DNA from: JAAXTT01 sp964530215
Lineage (GTDB): Bacteria > Bacillota > Desulfotomaculia > Desulfotomaculales > Desulfocucumaceae
Direction of reading: 5' to 3'
Assembly (NCBI GenBank): GCA_964530215.1
Contig: CAZHAJ010000096.1
Span: 1 to 6,949 of the forward strand
DNA: 6,949 bases
The notes below the pieces were generated by a model. The model did no database searches. It saw nothing but the letters and a program-made list of their open reading frames with translations, and had not been told where the DNA came from. Positions 1-6,872 of the stretch are shown one piece after another. The translations under genes and the position numbers were made by a program. Numbering within the stretch: the stretch's first letter is position 1; the number at the start of each line of letters is the position of its first letter.

Positions 1-1157
1 GTCCTGCCGCAACATTTAGTACATACAGTTACATTGATATTCTCAACGGCAAAATAGATAAAGAATTGCTGGCCGGTAAGATGGTCTTGGTGGGTCCCAC
101 CTCGGCAGCCGAAAGGGATATAAAATATACTCCCTTCTCCCGGGGCAATATGGTTCTGTCCGGTGCTCTGCCTTCGCCAGGAGTTGAAGTGCATGCTTCC
201 GCCATCGGCACCTATATGACGGGTAGCTATTTTACCAGAGCCTCGGTTCCAGTAAACCTCTTACTTCTTTTAGGTGTAGGTCTTATGGCTGGTTTTGCTG
301 CCAAAAGAGCCCAAAACCCTTGGCTGGGATTATTGTATACCGCAATCCTAATGACGGGCTTTGCACTCATTGTCTTTATTCTTTGGAATTACCAGTATTA
401 CTGGTTAAACCTGGCTTCACCCTTGGCTGTGGTGGCCCTTATTTATACCGGCACCACCACAGAAAATTTAGTCCGCACCGAGCTGGAACGGCGTCGCACC
501 AGAGCTATTTTTTCCCGCTATGTATCACCCGATGTGGTGGAGGAACTGCTGCAAGACCAGCAGGGTGTTACCCTAGGCGGTGCCCGAATGGATCTTACCA
601 TCCTTTTCTCTGACATCCGTGGCTTTACTACTTTCAGCGAAAACAAAGAGCCCGAATATGTTGTTCAAAAACTTAATGAATACTTCACTGAAATGACCCA
701 GGTGATATTTAAACATGGCGGCACTTTGGACAAATACCTTGGTGACGGAATCATGGCCTTTTACGGAGCACCCATTCAAACAAAAGACCATGCCGATAAG
801 GCCCTGATGACCGCTGTGGAAATGCTGGAGCGGGTCACTGCCCTAAACAATAAATGGCTGGAGCAGGGTGAACCCCCGATAGATATCGGCATCGGTATAA
901 ATACAGGTCCTGTAGTGGTGGGCAATGTGGGGAGCTCAGAACGCATGGACTACACCATTATAGGTGAGGATGTAAACCTTGCCGCAAGACTGGAAAGTAT
1001 CAACAAAGAATACAAAACCAAAATCATAATCAGTGACAGAACGGTTAAGTATTTGACTGACCAAAAGCTTAGCCAAAAACTTGAATTTTTAGGTGAGACC
1101 AACATCAGAGGCATGGCCGTACCCGTCGGAATCTATACAGTAAGTGCGGACAAATAA
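1..1157 (+). CDS. CHASE2-domain class III adenylate cyclase, 5' truncated by the window edge
   Basis: This membrane-bound sensor enzyme should convert ATP to cAMP. The frame is open from base 3 to the TAA at 1155-1157, so the true start lies upstream; the TTG at 66 is internal to a conserved domain and is not the start. The visible N-terminus is the end of an extracellular CHASE2 domain (YIDILNGK, then GKMVLVG, then PGVEVHASAIGTY). Three hydrophobic helices follow at about 249-302, 324-386 and 399-452, then a linker with FSRYVSPDVVEELL and the cyclase domain (about 582-1130). Catalytic residues appear complete: metal-binding Asp in FSDIRGFT (612-614) and in YLGDGIMA (744-746), adenine-selecting Lys in LDKYLGD (732-734) and Asp in MDYTIIG (948-950), and transition-state Asn and Arg in VNLAARLE. 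The Lys/Asp pair favours ATP over GTP. The SLH/FecR gene begins 22 bp downstream, suggesting co-transcription. The CHASE2 ligand is unknown. Confidence 0.95.
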   Translation, partial: PAATFSTYSYIDILNGKIDKELLAGKMVLVGPTSAAERDIKYTPFSRGNMVLSGALPSPGVEVHASAIGTYMTGSYFTRASVPVNLLLLLGVGLMAGFAAKRAQNPWLGLLYTAILMTGFALIVFILWNYQYYWLNLASPLAVVALIYTGTTTENLVRTELERRRTRAIFSRYVSPDVVEELLQDQQGVTLGGARMDLTILFSDIRGFTTFSENKEPEYVVQKLNEYFTEMTQVIFKHGGTLDKYLGDGIMAFYGAPIQTKDHADKALMTAVEMLERVTALNNKWLEQGEPPIDIGIGINTGPVVVGNVGSSERMDYTIIGEDVNLAARLESINKEYKTKIIISDRTVKYLTDQKLSQKLEFLGETNIRGMAVPVGIYTVSADK

Positions 1158-1164
1158 AATCAAG

Positions 1165-1170
1165 AAAGGA
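1165..1170 (+). promoter_or_regulatory. Ribosome binding site that fixes the GTG start of the SLH/FecR gene
   Basis: AAAGGA lies nine bases before the GTG at 1180-1182. This supports GTG as the start, and the signal peptide begins directly at that codon. The nearby ATG at 1170 overlaps this site and opens a frame that stops at 1200-1202. Confidence 0.75.
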
Positions 1171-1179
1171 TGAGAGTCA

Positions 1180-4100
1180 GTGAAGACATTAAAACTAAAT
1201 AATGTGTTCCTTGCATTATTGATGGCATGCTTATTAGCTGCTGCAGTTTTTCCGACATTTGCAGCTGAAAGCGCCGTTCCCGATAGTGAAGTAGTTTTTT
1301 CCGACATATCGGCACAAAATCCTTTATTTAACCACACTCGTTTCCTTACAGAGATGGACATAGTGCAGGGATTTCCCGACGGCACTTTCCGTCCGGATGA
1401 CAGTGTAACCAGGGCCCAAATGGCAGCGATAGTGCGCAAGGTGAAAAATATACCTCCGTCAGAGGGAAACAACATTTCCTTTGCCGATGTTTCTTCGTCT
1501 CACTGGGCTTACCCTATCATCGAATCATTGATTGAGCCGGGGTTATTTGTAGGTTACCCTGACGGTACTTTCAAACCCGAACAGATTATGACCAGAGCAG
1601 AAGCATTAACAGTGCTTATGAAACTGTCAGGCGGTGACCCCACAGCTGAGCAGGTTCAGATTGAAGATGTAAACACAACTCACTGGGCGTATACTCAGGT
1701 GGCCACTGCGGTCAAATCAGGTGTAATAAGCCTGTCCTCAGACCAGAAATTTAACCCTGACGACTTATTCAGCCGCGCAGATTTAGCCATGAGCTTAAGC
1801 GCCATTATAAACTTAGGTCCGGATGTTAGAGGAAAAGAGCTGTTGGGAGTCCTCTCAAATATCAAGGGAGAGGTTACCGTCACCGGCGGCAATGGAGTTA
1901 GCCGCACAGTATCCAACGAAACCAAAATTCCTGTGGGATCTAACATTTCCACAGCTGAAAACAGCTCTGCTGAACTTACCTTTGATGATGGTTCAGGTAT
2001 TTTGATTAAAGAAAACACCAGTATAGACATAACTAAAGGTGACGGCATAACCTATATGCGTCAAAACGGCACAATTGGAGTAATGGTGGACAGGTTGGAG
2101 ATTAAACTAAACCACGGAGTAATCTTTGGTGCCCTGGCTTCCCTCATGGATGGAAGCAGCAATGAAGAGCAAGCCAAACAAAATATTGCAAAAAATTCCC
2201 GAATAGTTGCATCCGGCAATATTTCACCGGAACTTTGGGTAAATTTGATTGCCAATTCCACCCCTTGGTGGCAGCAGCCATACTCCCAAAGGGAACGTGT
2301 GGTTGTAAATATGCCCTGGGGTGTTGCCGGTATCCGAGGCACCTTCTGGATGAACAACGTAACGGGCAGCTCACAAAGTACATCCCTTATTACCGGCAGT
2401 GCAACCATTATTTCCGGAGGTCAGAGTGTACTTCTTTTAGGTGGTCAATCCACCATTAGCCTCTCACCCTCTGCTCCTCCTGCACCGCCCAGCATATTAA
2501 CCCCGGATCAGATACAAAGCTGGTCACAAAACAGTGATTGGGTACAAAACCGGGCCAATGCTATCCAAAACAATATGCCCATTCCACCGGCTCCGGCTCC
2601 TCCTCCCAATATGCCGCCACCACCGCCGCCACCGCTGCCACCGGTTTTCAATAATATTATCAATTCTTTGCAGCAGTTTACAGGCGGCCCTAACGCCCCA
2701 ACTCCGCCGACTCCGCCGACACCACAGCCACCTTCTGGTGGAGGAAGCAGCAACTCGGCACCGGTTGCCAGTCAGGTAAGCATACAAGGACAAGCCGTAG
2801 TGGGTCAGACATTGACAGGTGAGTATACCTATCATGATGCCAACGGTGACCTGGAAGGACAATCTGTTTATAAGTGGTATCGTAGCAATAATGAACTGGG
2901 AACAGACAAGTCACTAATTGCTGGTGCAAACTCCCATACGTATACGTTAACGGTTAATGATGAAGGAAAATATATATTCTTCCAAGTAATACCTGTGGCT
3001 GTTACCGGTAATGCTGTAGGAATGCCGGTTATGAGCGGCCCCACCGACATGGTAACTGAATCACAGCCGATAGTCAGTTATCAGTTTATTACCGGTCAAG
3101 ATTTTGAAGGACATGAATTTCAATATATTAATTTAACCGAGGATCCGGAAGCACAGTATTACTCACACTCAGACGACTCCTTTATCCCATCGGACATCGG
3201 ATTCAATTTTAACTTCTATGGGACTGAATACAGTGAAGTATACATCGGTACCAACGGGTACCTGACCTTTGGGGAGGGGGATGATGAATTCATAAATTAT
3301 TCATTCCCGTCAACCGGGGCACCTAGGATTGCCCCCTATTTTGATGATTTGATAGCGCTGGAGGAAAACTCCGGAATCTACTATAAAACTATAGGTACAG
3401 AACCCGACAGGAAATTTGTTGTTCAATGGTATTTAGAAGATAGATACCTTTCTTCACCCAATACCGTTGACCTTCAGGCAATACTGTGCGAAGGAAGCAA
3501 TATAATCGTGTTTCAATACTATGACACCACTTTCGGCAATGAATATGACCATGGAAGCTTTGCAACCATCGGCTTAAACAAAGGAGACGGACAAACAGCC
3601 CTGCAGCTGTCTTACAACTCACCGGCGGTATTTGATGGTGATGTCATTGCTATGCTGCCCACAAACTTGCTTCCTCCCACCGATGTTGAGGTCAGCAGCG
3701 ATAACACAGACGGAGTATTTAATGAAGTATTCTGGACCGACAGCCTATCATCCGGAACACTTACCTATACCGTAAAGAGAAATACCATAAACAGCTTGCT
3801 GGGAGCAGATGTATTGGACAATGGCATAGCGGCAGGCACCCAAAGCTATATCGATTATACAGTAGAACCTGAAGAGCTATATTACTACTTTGTGGAAGTA
3901 ACTGACGGAAGCACCGTAGTGGCTTCAAACCTTTTTGAAATTGTCACAGCAGAAGAAAATGTAATCGATCCCAACACTCCGGTGACCTTCAACGACAGCA
4001 ATCTTGAAACAGCTATCAGGAACCAGCTCGAAGTGAGCCCGGAGCATGTAATAACCATGGCAAATATGGAAGATATAACCTACTTATATGCAGCAGAACT

Positions 4101-4464
4101 AGGAGTAACCGACCTTACAGGACTGGAATATGCTGTAAACCTTATAGGTTTAAATCTTTCCACAAACTTTATTGAAGATATATCTCCTTTGCAAAATCTA
4201 ATTAACTTGGAAAGCCTAAACTTGGAATGCAACAATATTCAAGATATATCAGCCTTAGAATATTTAATCAATCTGGAAATACTTGATCTTTCTGAAAATC
4301 CAATCACCGATCTTTCTGCATTGGTAAACAATAACGGTCTTAGCTCGGGCGATACTGTATTCCTAGTAGGATTACAACACTTAGAGCAAGACCCGATACA
4401 ACTTGATAACCTTTTTATCCTGATGGAAGTGAGAGGGGTAAACGTCTACTTAATGGGCACATAA
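1180..4464 (+). CDS. Secreted SLH-anchored mosaic protein with FecR, Ig-like, nidogen-like, FN3-like and LRR modules
   Basis: This 1094-residue surface protein is probably non-enzymatic and acts in adhesion or envelope sensing. A signal peptide (1-28, cleavage near PTFA/AES) precedes three SLH domains (about 38-86, 99-150, 160-210; GFPDGTFRPDDSVTRAQ, GYPDGTFKPEQIMTRAE, and a degenerate third with SRAD) that should bind cell-wall polymer. A FecR-like domain spans about 222-426 (TFDDGSGILIKENT; MPWGVAGIRGTFW). A Pro-rich hinge (466-525) leads to an Ig-like module (527-625; VGQTLTGEYTYHDANGD) and a nidogen-like beta-sandwich (632-826; IGFNFNFYGTEY, IGTNGYLTFG, RIAPYFDDL). An FN3-like module (829-925) and an internalin-type LRR region (933-1094) finish the protein, with three exact 22-residue repeats from 987 to 1052. 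GTG start with a good RBS; 22 bp after the cyclase gene, so probably one operon. No catalytic motif was seen. The exact function is inferred. Confidence 0.93.
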   Translation: MKTLKLNNVFLALLMACLLAAAVFPTFAAESAVPDSEVVFSDISAQNPLFNHTRFLTEMDIVQGFPDGTFRPDDSVTRAQMAAIVRKVKNIPPSEGNNISFADVSSSHWAYPIIESLIEPGLFVGYPDGTFKPEQIMTRAEALTVLMKLSGGDPTAEQVQIEDVNTTHWAYTQVATAVKSGVISLSSDQKFNPDDLFSRADLAMSLSAIINLGPDVRGKELLGVLSNIKGEVTVTGGNGVSRTVSNETKIPVGSNISTAENSSAELTFDDGSGILIKENTSIDITKGDGITYMRQNGTIGVMVDRLEIKLNHGVIFGALASLMDGSSNEEQAKQNIAKNSRIVASGNISPELWVNLIANSTPWWQQPYSQRERVVVNMPWGVAGIRGTFWMNNVTGSSQSTSLITGSATIISGGQSVLLLGGQSTISLSPSAPPAPPSILTPDQIQSWSQNSDWVQNRANAIQNNMPIPPAPAPPPNMPPPPPPPLPPVFNNIINSLQQFTGGPNAPTPPTPPTPQPPSGGGSSNSAPVASQVSIQGQAVVGQTLTGEYTYHDANGDLEGQSVYKWYRSNNELGTDKSLIAGANSHTYTLTVNDEGKYIFFQVIPVAVTGNAVGMPVMSGPTDMVTESQPIVSYQFITGQDFEGHEFQYINLTEDPEAQYYSHSDDSFIPSDIGFNFNFYGTEYSEVYIGTNGYLTFGEGDDEFINYSFPSTGAPRIAPYFDDLIALEENSGIYYKTIGTEPDRKFVVQWYLEDRYLSSPNTVDLQAILCEGSNIIVFQYYDTTFGNEYDHGSFATIGLNKGDGQTALQLSYNSPAVFDGDVIAMLPTNLLPPTDVEVSSDNTDGVFNEVFWTDSLSSGTLTYTVKRNTINSLLGADVLDNGIAAGTQSYIDYTVEPEELYYYFVEVTDGSTVVASNLFEIVTAEENVIDPNTPVTFNDSNLETAIRNQLEVSPEHVITMANMEDITYLYAAELGVTDLTGLEYAVNLIGLNLSTNFIEDISPLQNLINLESLNLECNNIQDISALEYLINLEILDLSENPITDLSALVNNNGLSSGDTVFLVGLQHLEQDPIQLDNLFILMEVRGVNVYLMGT
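2575..2754 (+). repeat. Low-complexity Pro-rich hinge coding tract
   Basis: Codons for residues 466-525 are dominated by CCN. They include seven consecutive prolines plus LPP at 2614-2643, and a second block with ACTCCGCCG repeated twice at about 2701-2718, ending in a Gly/Ser stretch. The tract separates the SLH/FecR part from the distal adhesive modules and probably acts as an extended spacer through the wall. Confidence 0.8.
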
Positions 4465-4472
4465 AATTAAGC

Positions 4473-4518
4473 AGGGCAGACCAGGGGGACGGTTCAGGGC
4501 AGACCAGGGGGACGGTTC
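4473..4518 (+). repeat. Perfect tandem duplication of a 23-bp REP-like unit
   Basis: Two identical, abutting 23-bp units occupy 4473-4495 and 4496-4518, nine bases after the SLH/FecR stop codon. The core is AGACCAGGGGGACGGTTC. A diverged inverted copy lies at 4766-4798. From memory, GGGGACGGTTC-type dispersed repeats are common in clostridial genomes and are sometimes linked to REP-associated Y1 transposases; no transposase is present here. Confidence 0.85.
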
Positions 4519-4566
4519 TACTGGTTCCCATCTTGAATGCCAGTTCCCCTTGGTCTCTAGTCTGTT
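4501..4566 (+). repeat. Imperfect inverted REP-like copy and potential hairpin
   Basis: The segment at about 4543-4566 contains TTCCCCTTGGTCT followed by CTAGTCTGT, resembling the inverted unit found at 4766-4798. AGACCAGGGGGA (4501-4512) can pair with TCCCCTTGGTCT (4545-4556), with one G-U wobble in RNA. ACTGG (4520-4524) can also pair with CCAGT (4540-4544). This makes a REP-like hairpin just after the SLH/FecR gene, which might protect the mRNA 3' end. Confidence 0.5.
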
Positions 4567-4579
4567 AATCAGCTTAAGC

Positions 4580-4622
4580 AAAAACAAGGCATACCCTCGA
4601 AAATCGGGTATGCCTTGTTTTT
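4580..4622 (+). terminator. Strong intrinsic terminator, probably bidirectional
   Basis: A perfect 17-bp inverted repeat (4580-4596 with 4606-4622) contains the core CAAGGCATACCC and its complement, with a nine-base loop. It ends in TTTTT on the + strand and begins with AAAAA, so a U-run is also available on the - strand. It lies between two convergent genes and can end the cyclase-SLH transcript from the left and the minus-strand SLH transcript from the right. Confidence 0.92.
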
Positions 4623-4640
4623 ATCGTTACTTATCTGTTT

Positions 4641-4760
4641 CTAGAGAAATAAAGTAAAACTTATGGTGTACGTGTTTCCATTATCTGCATTCTCTACTTT
4701 TATTTATCCTCCACCTGTGGTGGCATTCACTAAATCTTCAAAGGCGATATTATTACAGAC
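4641..4760 (-). pseudogene. Decayed C-terminal remnant of a paralogue of the adjacent SLH protein
   Basis: Read on the minus strand, this stretch encodes NNIAFEDLVNATTGGG, an in-frame TAA (4704-4706), then IKVENADNGNTYTI and six more codons to a TAG at 4641-4643. The intact neighbour ends NNITLQHLVNATTGGG, Y, IKVLNADNGNTYTIRAN. By hand, 4659-4757 matches 4810-4908 at about 78 of 99 bases without gaps, at an offset of 151 bp. The conserved tyrosine codon TAT has become TAA. Nothing upstream of this tail survives: homology stops at about 4758, close to the REP-like repeat. It is probably what is left of a tandem paralogous SLH gene after a deletion. Confidence 0.85.
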
Positions 4761-4765
4761 CGCAA

Positions 4766-4798
4766 GAACCGTCCCCTTAGTCTGTCCCCTTAGTCTGT
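4766..4798 (-). repeat. Inverted, diverged copy of the REP-like repeat
   Basis: GAACCGTCCCC begins at 4766, and the 13-bp unit GTCCCCTTAGTCT is tandemly duplicated at 4771-4783 and 4784-4796. Over 22 bases (4766-4787) it matches the reverse complement of the 4474-4495 unit at 19 positions, and the three differences are all transitions. It ends three bases before the stop codon of the minus-strand SLH gene. With the 4473-4518 copy it brackets the terminator and the pseudogene. Confidence 0.8.
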
Positions 4799-4800
4799 CA

Positions 4801-6861
4801 TTAGTTAGCCCTTATGGTATAGGTATTTCCATTATCTGCATTTAAAACTTTAATATATCCTCCACCTGTGGTGGCATTTACTAAGTGTTGCAATGTTATA
4901 TTGTTGTAATTACCGGCTCCAACGCCTGTCCAGTTTTCCATTTGCTGTTTGATGGCAGCTTCACCAGTGGCAGTTAAACCGTCGACTTCAGCGTTGCCGC
5001 TGGTTTTTATTGCAACAATAGTATGTCCCCAAATGCCTAAAGTATCTAATACACCGATTTCAGATATCTTGGTGGATGCCTTTACCGGATTAACGGTGGC
5101 TGTGATATCAGTGCCAGCCCTAGCTATTGTCATATATTCTCCTGCCGCAGAGCCTGCACCTGAGCCAATGTTTATTGTAACTGTTACATTATTATTGTTG
5201 TACGAGGTTGCAGATACATAACCTGTAACTACAATATCCTTATTGTCACCAAGCATTTGCCTTAGGTTCCCTAGGCTTACTCCATTGGCTCCCAAACCGC
5301 TTCCTATAAGTGACTGCATAGTAATATTACTATTAGTTGATAGGTTTAGCTTTTCCTCACCGGAGGCAATGAAGTCAATTCCGTCCACACTTACCTGAGT
5401 GATATTTACTTTTGCACCAGCAACACTGGAGTTTACCCTTATACTTTGGATTAGCTTATCTCCACTAACTCCGGTAAAGTTAAATGAATATGGCACTGTA
5501 GAGTCGGTAACAGAAGCATCAGATCTGGTTACCTCTACCGAGCTTACGCTGACAGTTGCGGTTCCACCGCCGCCGCCACCGCCGCCACCGCCACCGGTAG
5601 TGGTGGTGGGTGTAGTTGTATTATTGCTGATAGTCTCTCCACCTACGCTGGCACTAACACTGGGTGCAACAGTAACAGTGGTTGGCTGCTGCGCAATGGT
5701 AACCCCTGAGGTGTTAATGGTAGCAGCATTGATAGTGCCTGAACCGGTAATATTGGCTTGAGCGTTAACTGTGAGGTTTTGCACTGTTCCCTTGGGCACC
5801 TCAACATTTACCGGTGCTGATACAGTAACCTCTTTAAAATCACCATCCAAAGTAACCTTTGCTCCTGCGGGAACTACTTCTGAAATGGTAACTTGCTGGA
5901 AACCCTCGCCGGTGACAGTCACTTCCACCAAAGTGGCACCGGACTGCAGGGTTACGATATTAACTGTAGTGGTACCCGAAGCCACTACCCGTACCCCTTC
6001 TTTACTTACTGTAATGCTAGCCAGATTACAGTTCTCCAAGGTTACCGAGTTGGCACCACCGCCTTTGATTATGGTATTGCCTTTTACAGTAACATTAATG
6101 AGGGTTACATCACCGTCGCCGATTCCCTCAGCCAGTAGCAAATCACCTGTTATTACCAGGTTTTGCAGAACAACATCTTCTACACTTACTGTAACGTTGC
6201 CCTTGATGGTTTCTGTACCCTCTTCAGGTCCATATGTACCTGCCTCATCATAAGTAACAGTCTTCATAGTGCTCTTCATGGCACGGTCCAGACTGGATAC
6301 AGCCTCTGCCCTGCTAATGGCTTTCACAGGTCCAAAACTCTGGTCGGGATAACCGCTCATAAAACCTTTAGCTACTACAGCACCCACCGCGCCCTTACTC
6401 CACTGCGGGATACTGGCTTTATCTGTAAATCTATCCGCACCGCTGCTTGATGGTGCTAACTTCATAATTTTTGCAATGATGACAGCAGCTTCCTGTCTGC
6501 TTATTTTGTTATTGGGCTTAAAGCTTCCATCCTCATAACCGGAAATATAGGATGCTTTAGCCACTTCACTGGCAAACCAGTCAGTTGACTTAACATCGGT
6601 AAAACTGGTTTCACCAATCTCATTAAATCCGAAAGCATTATTTACCAAGGTCACAAATTGTGCTCTGGTTATCTCTGCATTGGGCTTAAATGTCCCGTCT
6701 GGAAAGCCGTTTGCCAATCCGTTATTTACCCACTGGGTAATCTGGGTTTCAGCCCAATGGCCCTTAATATCGGTGGGCTGCGCAAAGGCCAATCCACCAA
6801 TAGACAATACCAGCAACAAACTTACTACAACGCACAAGAAAGACTTTTTTAATTTAAACAT
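4801..6861 (-). CDS. Secreted SLH-anchored surface protein with repetitive beta-rich stalk and unrecognised C-terminal region
   Basis: This 686-residue exported protein is probably a wall-bound structural or adhesive component. A signal peptide (1-27; KLKK, hydrophobic core, LAFA/QPT) is followed by three SLH domains (about 29-75, 88-135, 146-195; GFPDGTFKPNAEITRAQ, GYEDGSFKPNNKISRQE, GYPDQSFGPVKAISRAE). Residues about 218-400 are short, regularly spaced beta-type segments rich in Val, Thr, Asn and Gly (LLLAEGIGDGDVTLINVTV, NTIIKGGGANSVTLENC). They are typical of a stalk seen in other clostridial and paenibacillal SLH proteins and are probably a right-handed beta-helix. A Thr-rich linker and eleven glycines (423-433) lead to a 253-residue C-terminal region I do not recognise. 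Its last 35 or so residues are duplicated in the downstream pseudogene. ATG start with GGAGG six bases upstream; convergent with the cyclase/SLH operon. No catalytic motif was seen. Confidence 0.92.
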   Translation of the reverse strand: MFKLKKSFLCVVVSLLLVLSIGGLAFAQPTDIKGHWAETQITQWVNNGLANGFPDGTFKPNAEITRAQFVTLVNNAFGFNEIGETSFTDVKSTDWFASEVAKASYISGYEDGSFKPNNKISRQEAAVIIAKIMKLAPSSSGADRFTDKASIPQWSKGAVGAVVAKGFMSGYPDQSFGPVKAISRAEAVSSLDRAMKSTMKTVTYDEAGTYGPEEGTETIKGNVTVSVEDVVLQNLVITGDLLLAEGIGDGDVTLINVTVKGNTIIKGGGANSVTLENCNLASITVSKEGVRVVASGTTTVNIVTLQSGATLVEVTVTGEGFQQVTISEVVPAGAKVTLDGDFKEVTVSAPVNVEVPKGTVQNLTVNAQANITGSGTINAATINTSGVTIAQQPTTVTVAPSVSASVGGETISNNTTTPTTTTGGGGGGGGGGGTATVSVSSVEVTRSDASVTDSTVPYSFNFTGVSGDKLIQSIRVNSSVAGAKVNITQVSVDGIDFIASGEEKLNLSTNSNITMQSLIGSGLGANGVSLGNLRQMLGDNKDIVVTGYVSATSYNNNNVTVTINIGSGAGSAAGEYMTIARAGTDITATVNPVKASTKISEIGVLDTLGIWGHTIVAIKTSGNAEVDGLTATGEAAIKQQMENWTGVGAGNYNNITLQHLVNATTGGGYIKVLNADNGNTYTIRAN
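5563..5597 (-). repeat. Poly-glycine (GGN)n linker tract
   Basis: Eleven consecutive Gly codons separate the beta-rich stalk from the C-terminal region of the minus-strand SLH protein. On the + strand the tract reads as (CCN)n and closely resembles the poly-Pro tract at 2614-2643. Such a tract is prone to slippage, so linker length may vary between strains. Confidence 0.8.
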
Positions 6862-6867
6862 TTCATT

Positions 6868-6872
6868 CCTCC
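6868..6872 (-). promoter_or_regulatory. Shine-Dalgarno GGAGG for the minus-strand SLH gene
   Basis: GGAGG on the minus strand stands six bases before the ATG at 6861-6859. This is near-ideal spacing and supports strong translation, as expected for an abundant surface protein. Confidence 0.88.

Noticed and set aside
1170..1202. Short ORF starting at the ATG at 1170, overlapping the start of the SLH/FecR gene
   Set aside because: It has only ten codons, its ATG overlaps the RBS used by the GTG at 1180, and it has no separate ribosome binding site.
1219..1230. Lipobox-like LMAC in the signal peptide of the SLH/FecR protein
   Set aside because: The cysteine (residue 17) falls inside the hydrophobic core, with more core and a good type I site (PTFA/AES) after it. 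SLH anchoring also makes a lipid anchor unnecessary.
2508..2862. Minus- and plus-strand frames across the Pro-rich hinge
   Set aside because: They are Gly- or Arg-rich translations of a CCN repeat in other frames, with no start context; the real frame continues through the SLH/FecR gene.
4473..4798. CRISPR array
   Set aside because: The units are only two abutting copies per side with no spacers, and they are inverted between sides. No cas gene is present.
4663..4845. 60-codon + strand frame spanning the remnant and the end of the minus-strand SLH gene
   Set aside because: It is antisense to the pseudogene tail and the live gene's 3' end, runs through the REP-like repeat and has no RBS.
4641..4908. 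Template-repeat/variable-repeat pair of a diversity-generating retroelement (gene 3' end plus a downstream non-coding near-copy)
   Set aside because: Differences are not adenine-specific in either direction; they are mostly third-codon-position changes of several types. No reverse transcriptase or accessory gene is visible. A decayed paralogue explains it better.
5399..6253. Long open frames on the + strand opposite the minus-strand SLH gene
   Set aside because: Their products are low-complexity Val/Thr/Pro-rich antisense shadows of the repetitive beta-stalk, with no RBS or recognisable domain. The minus-strand frame has a signal peptide and SLH motifs.
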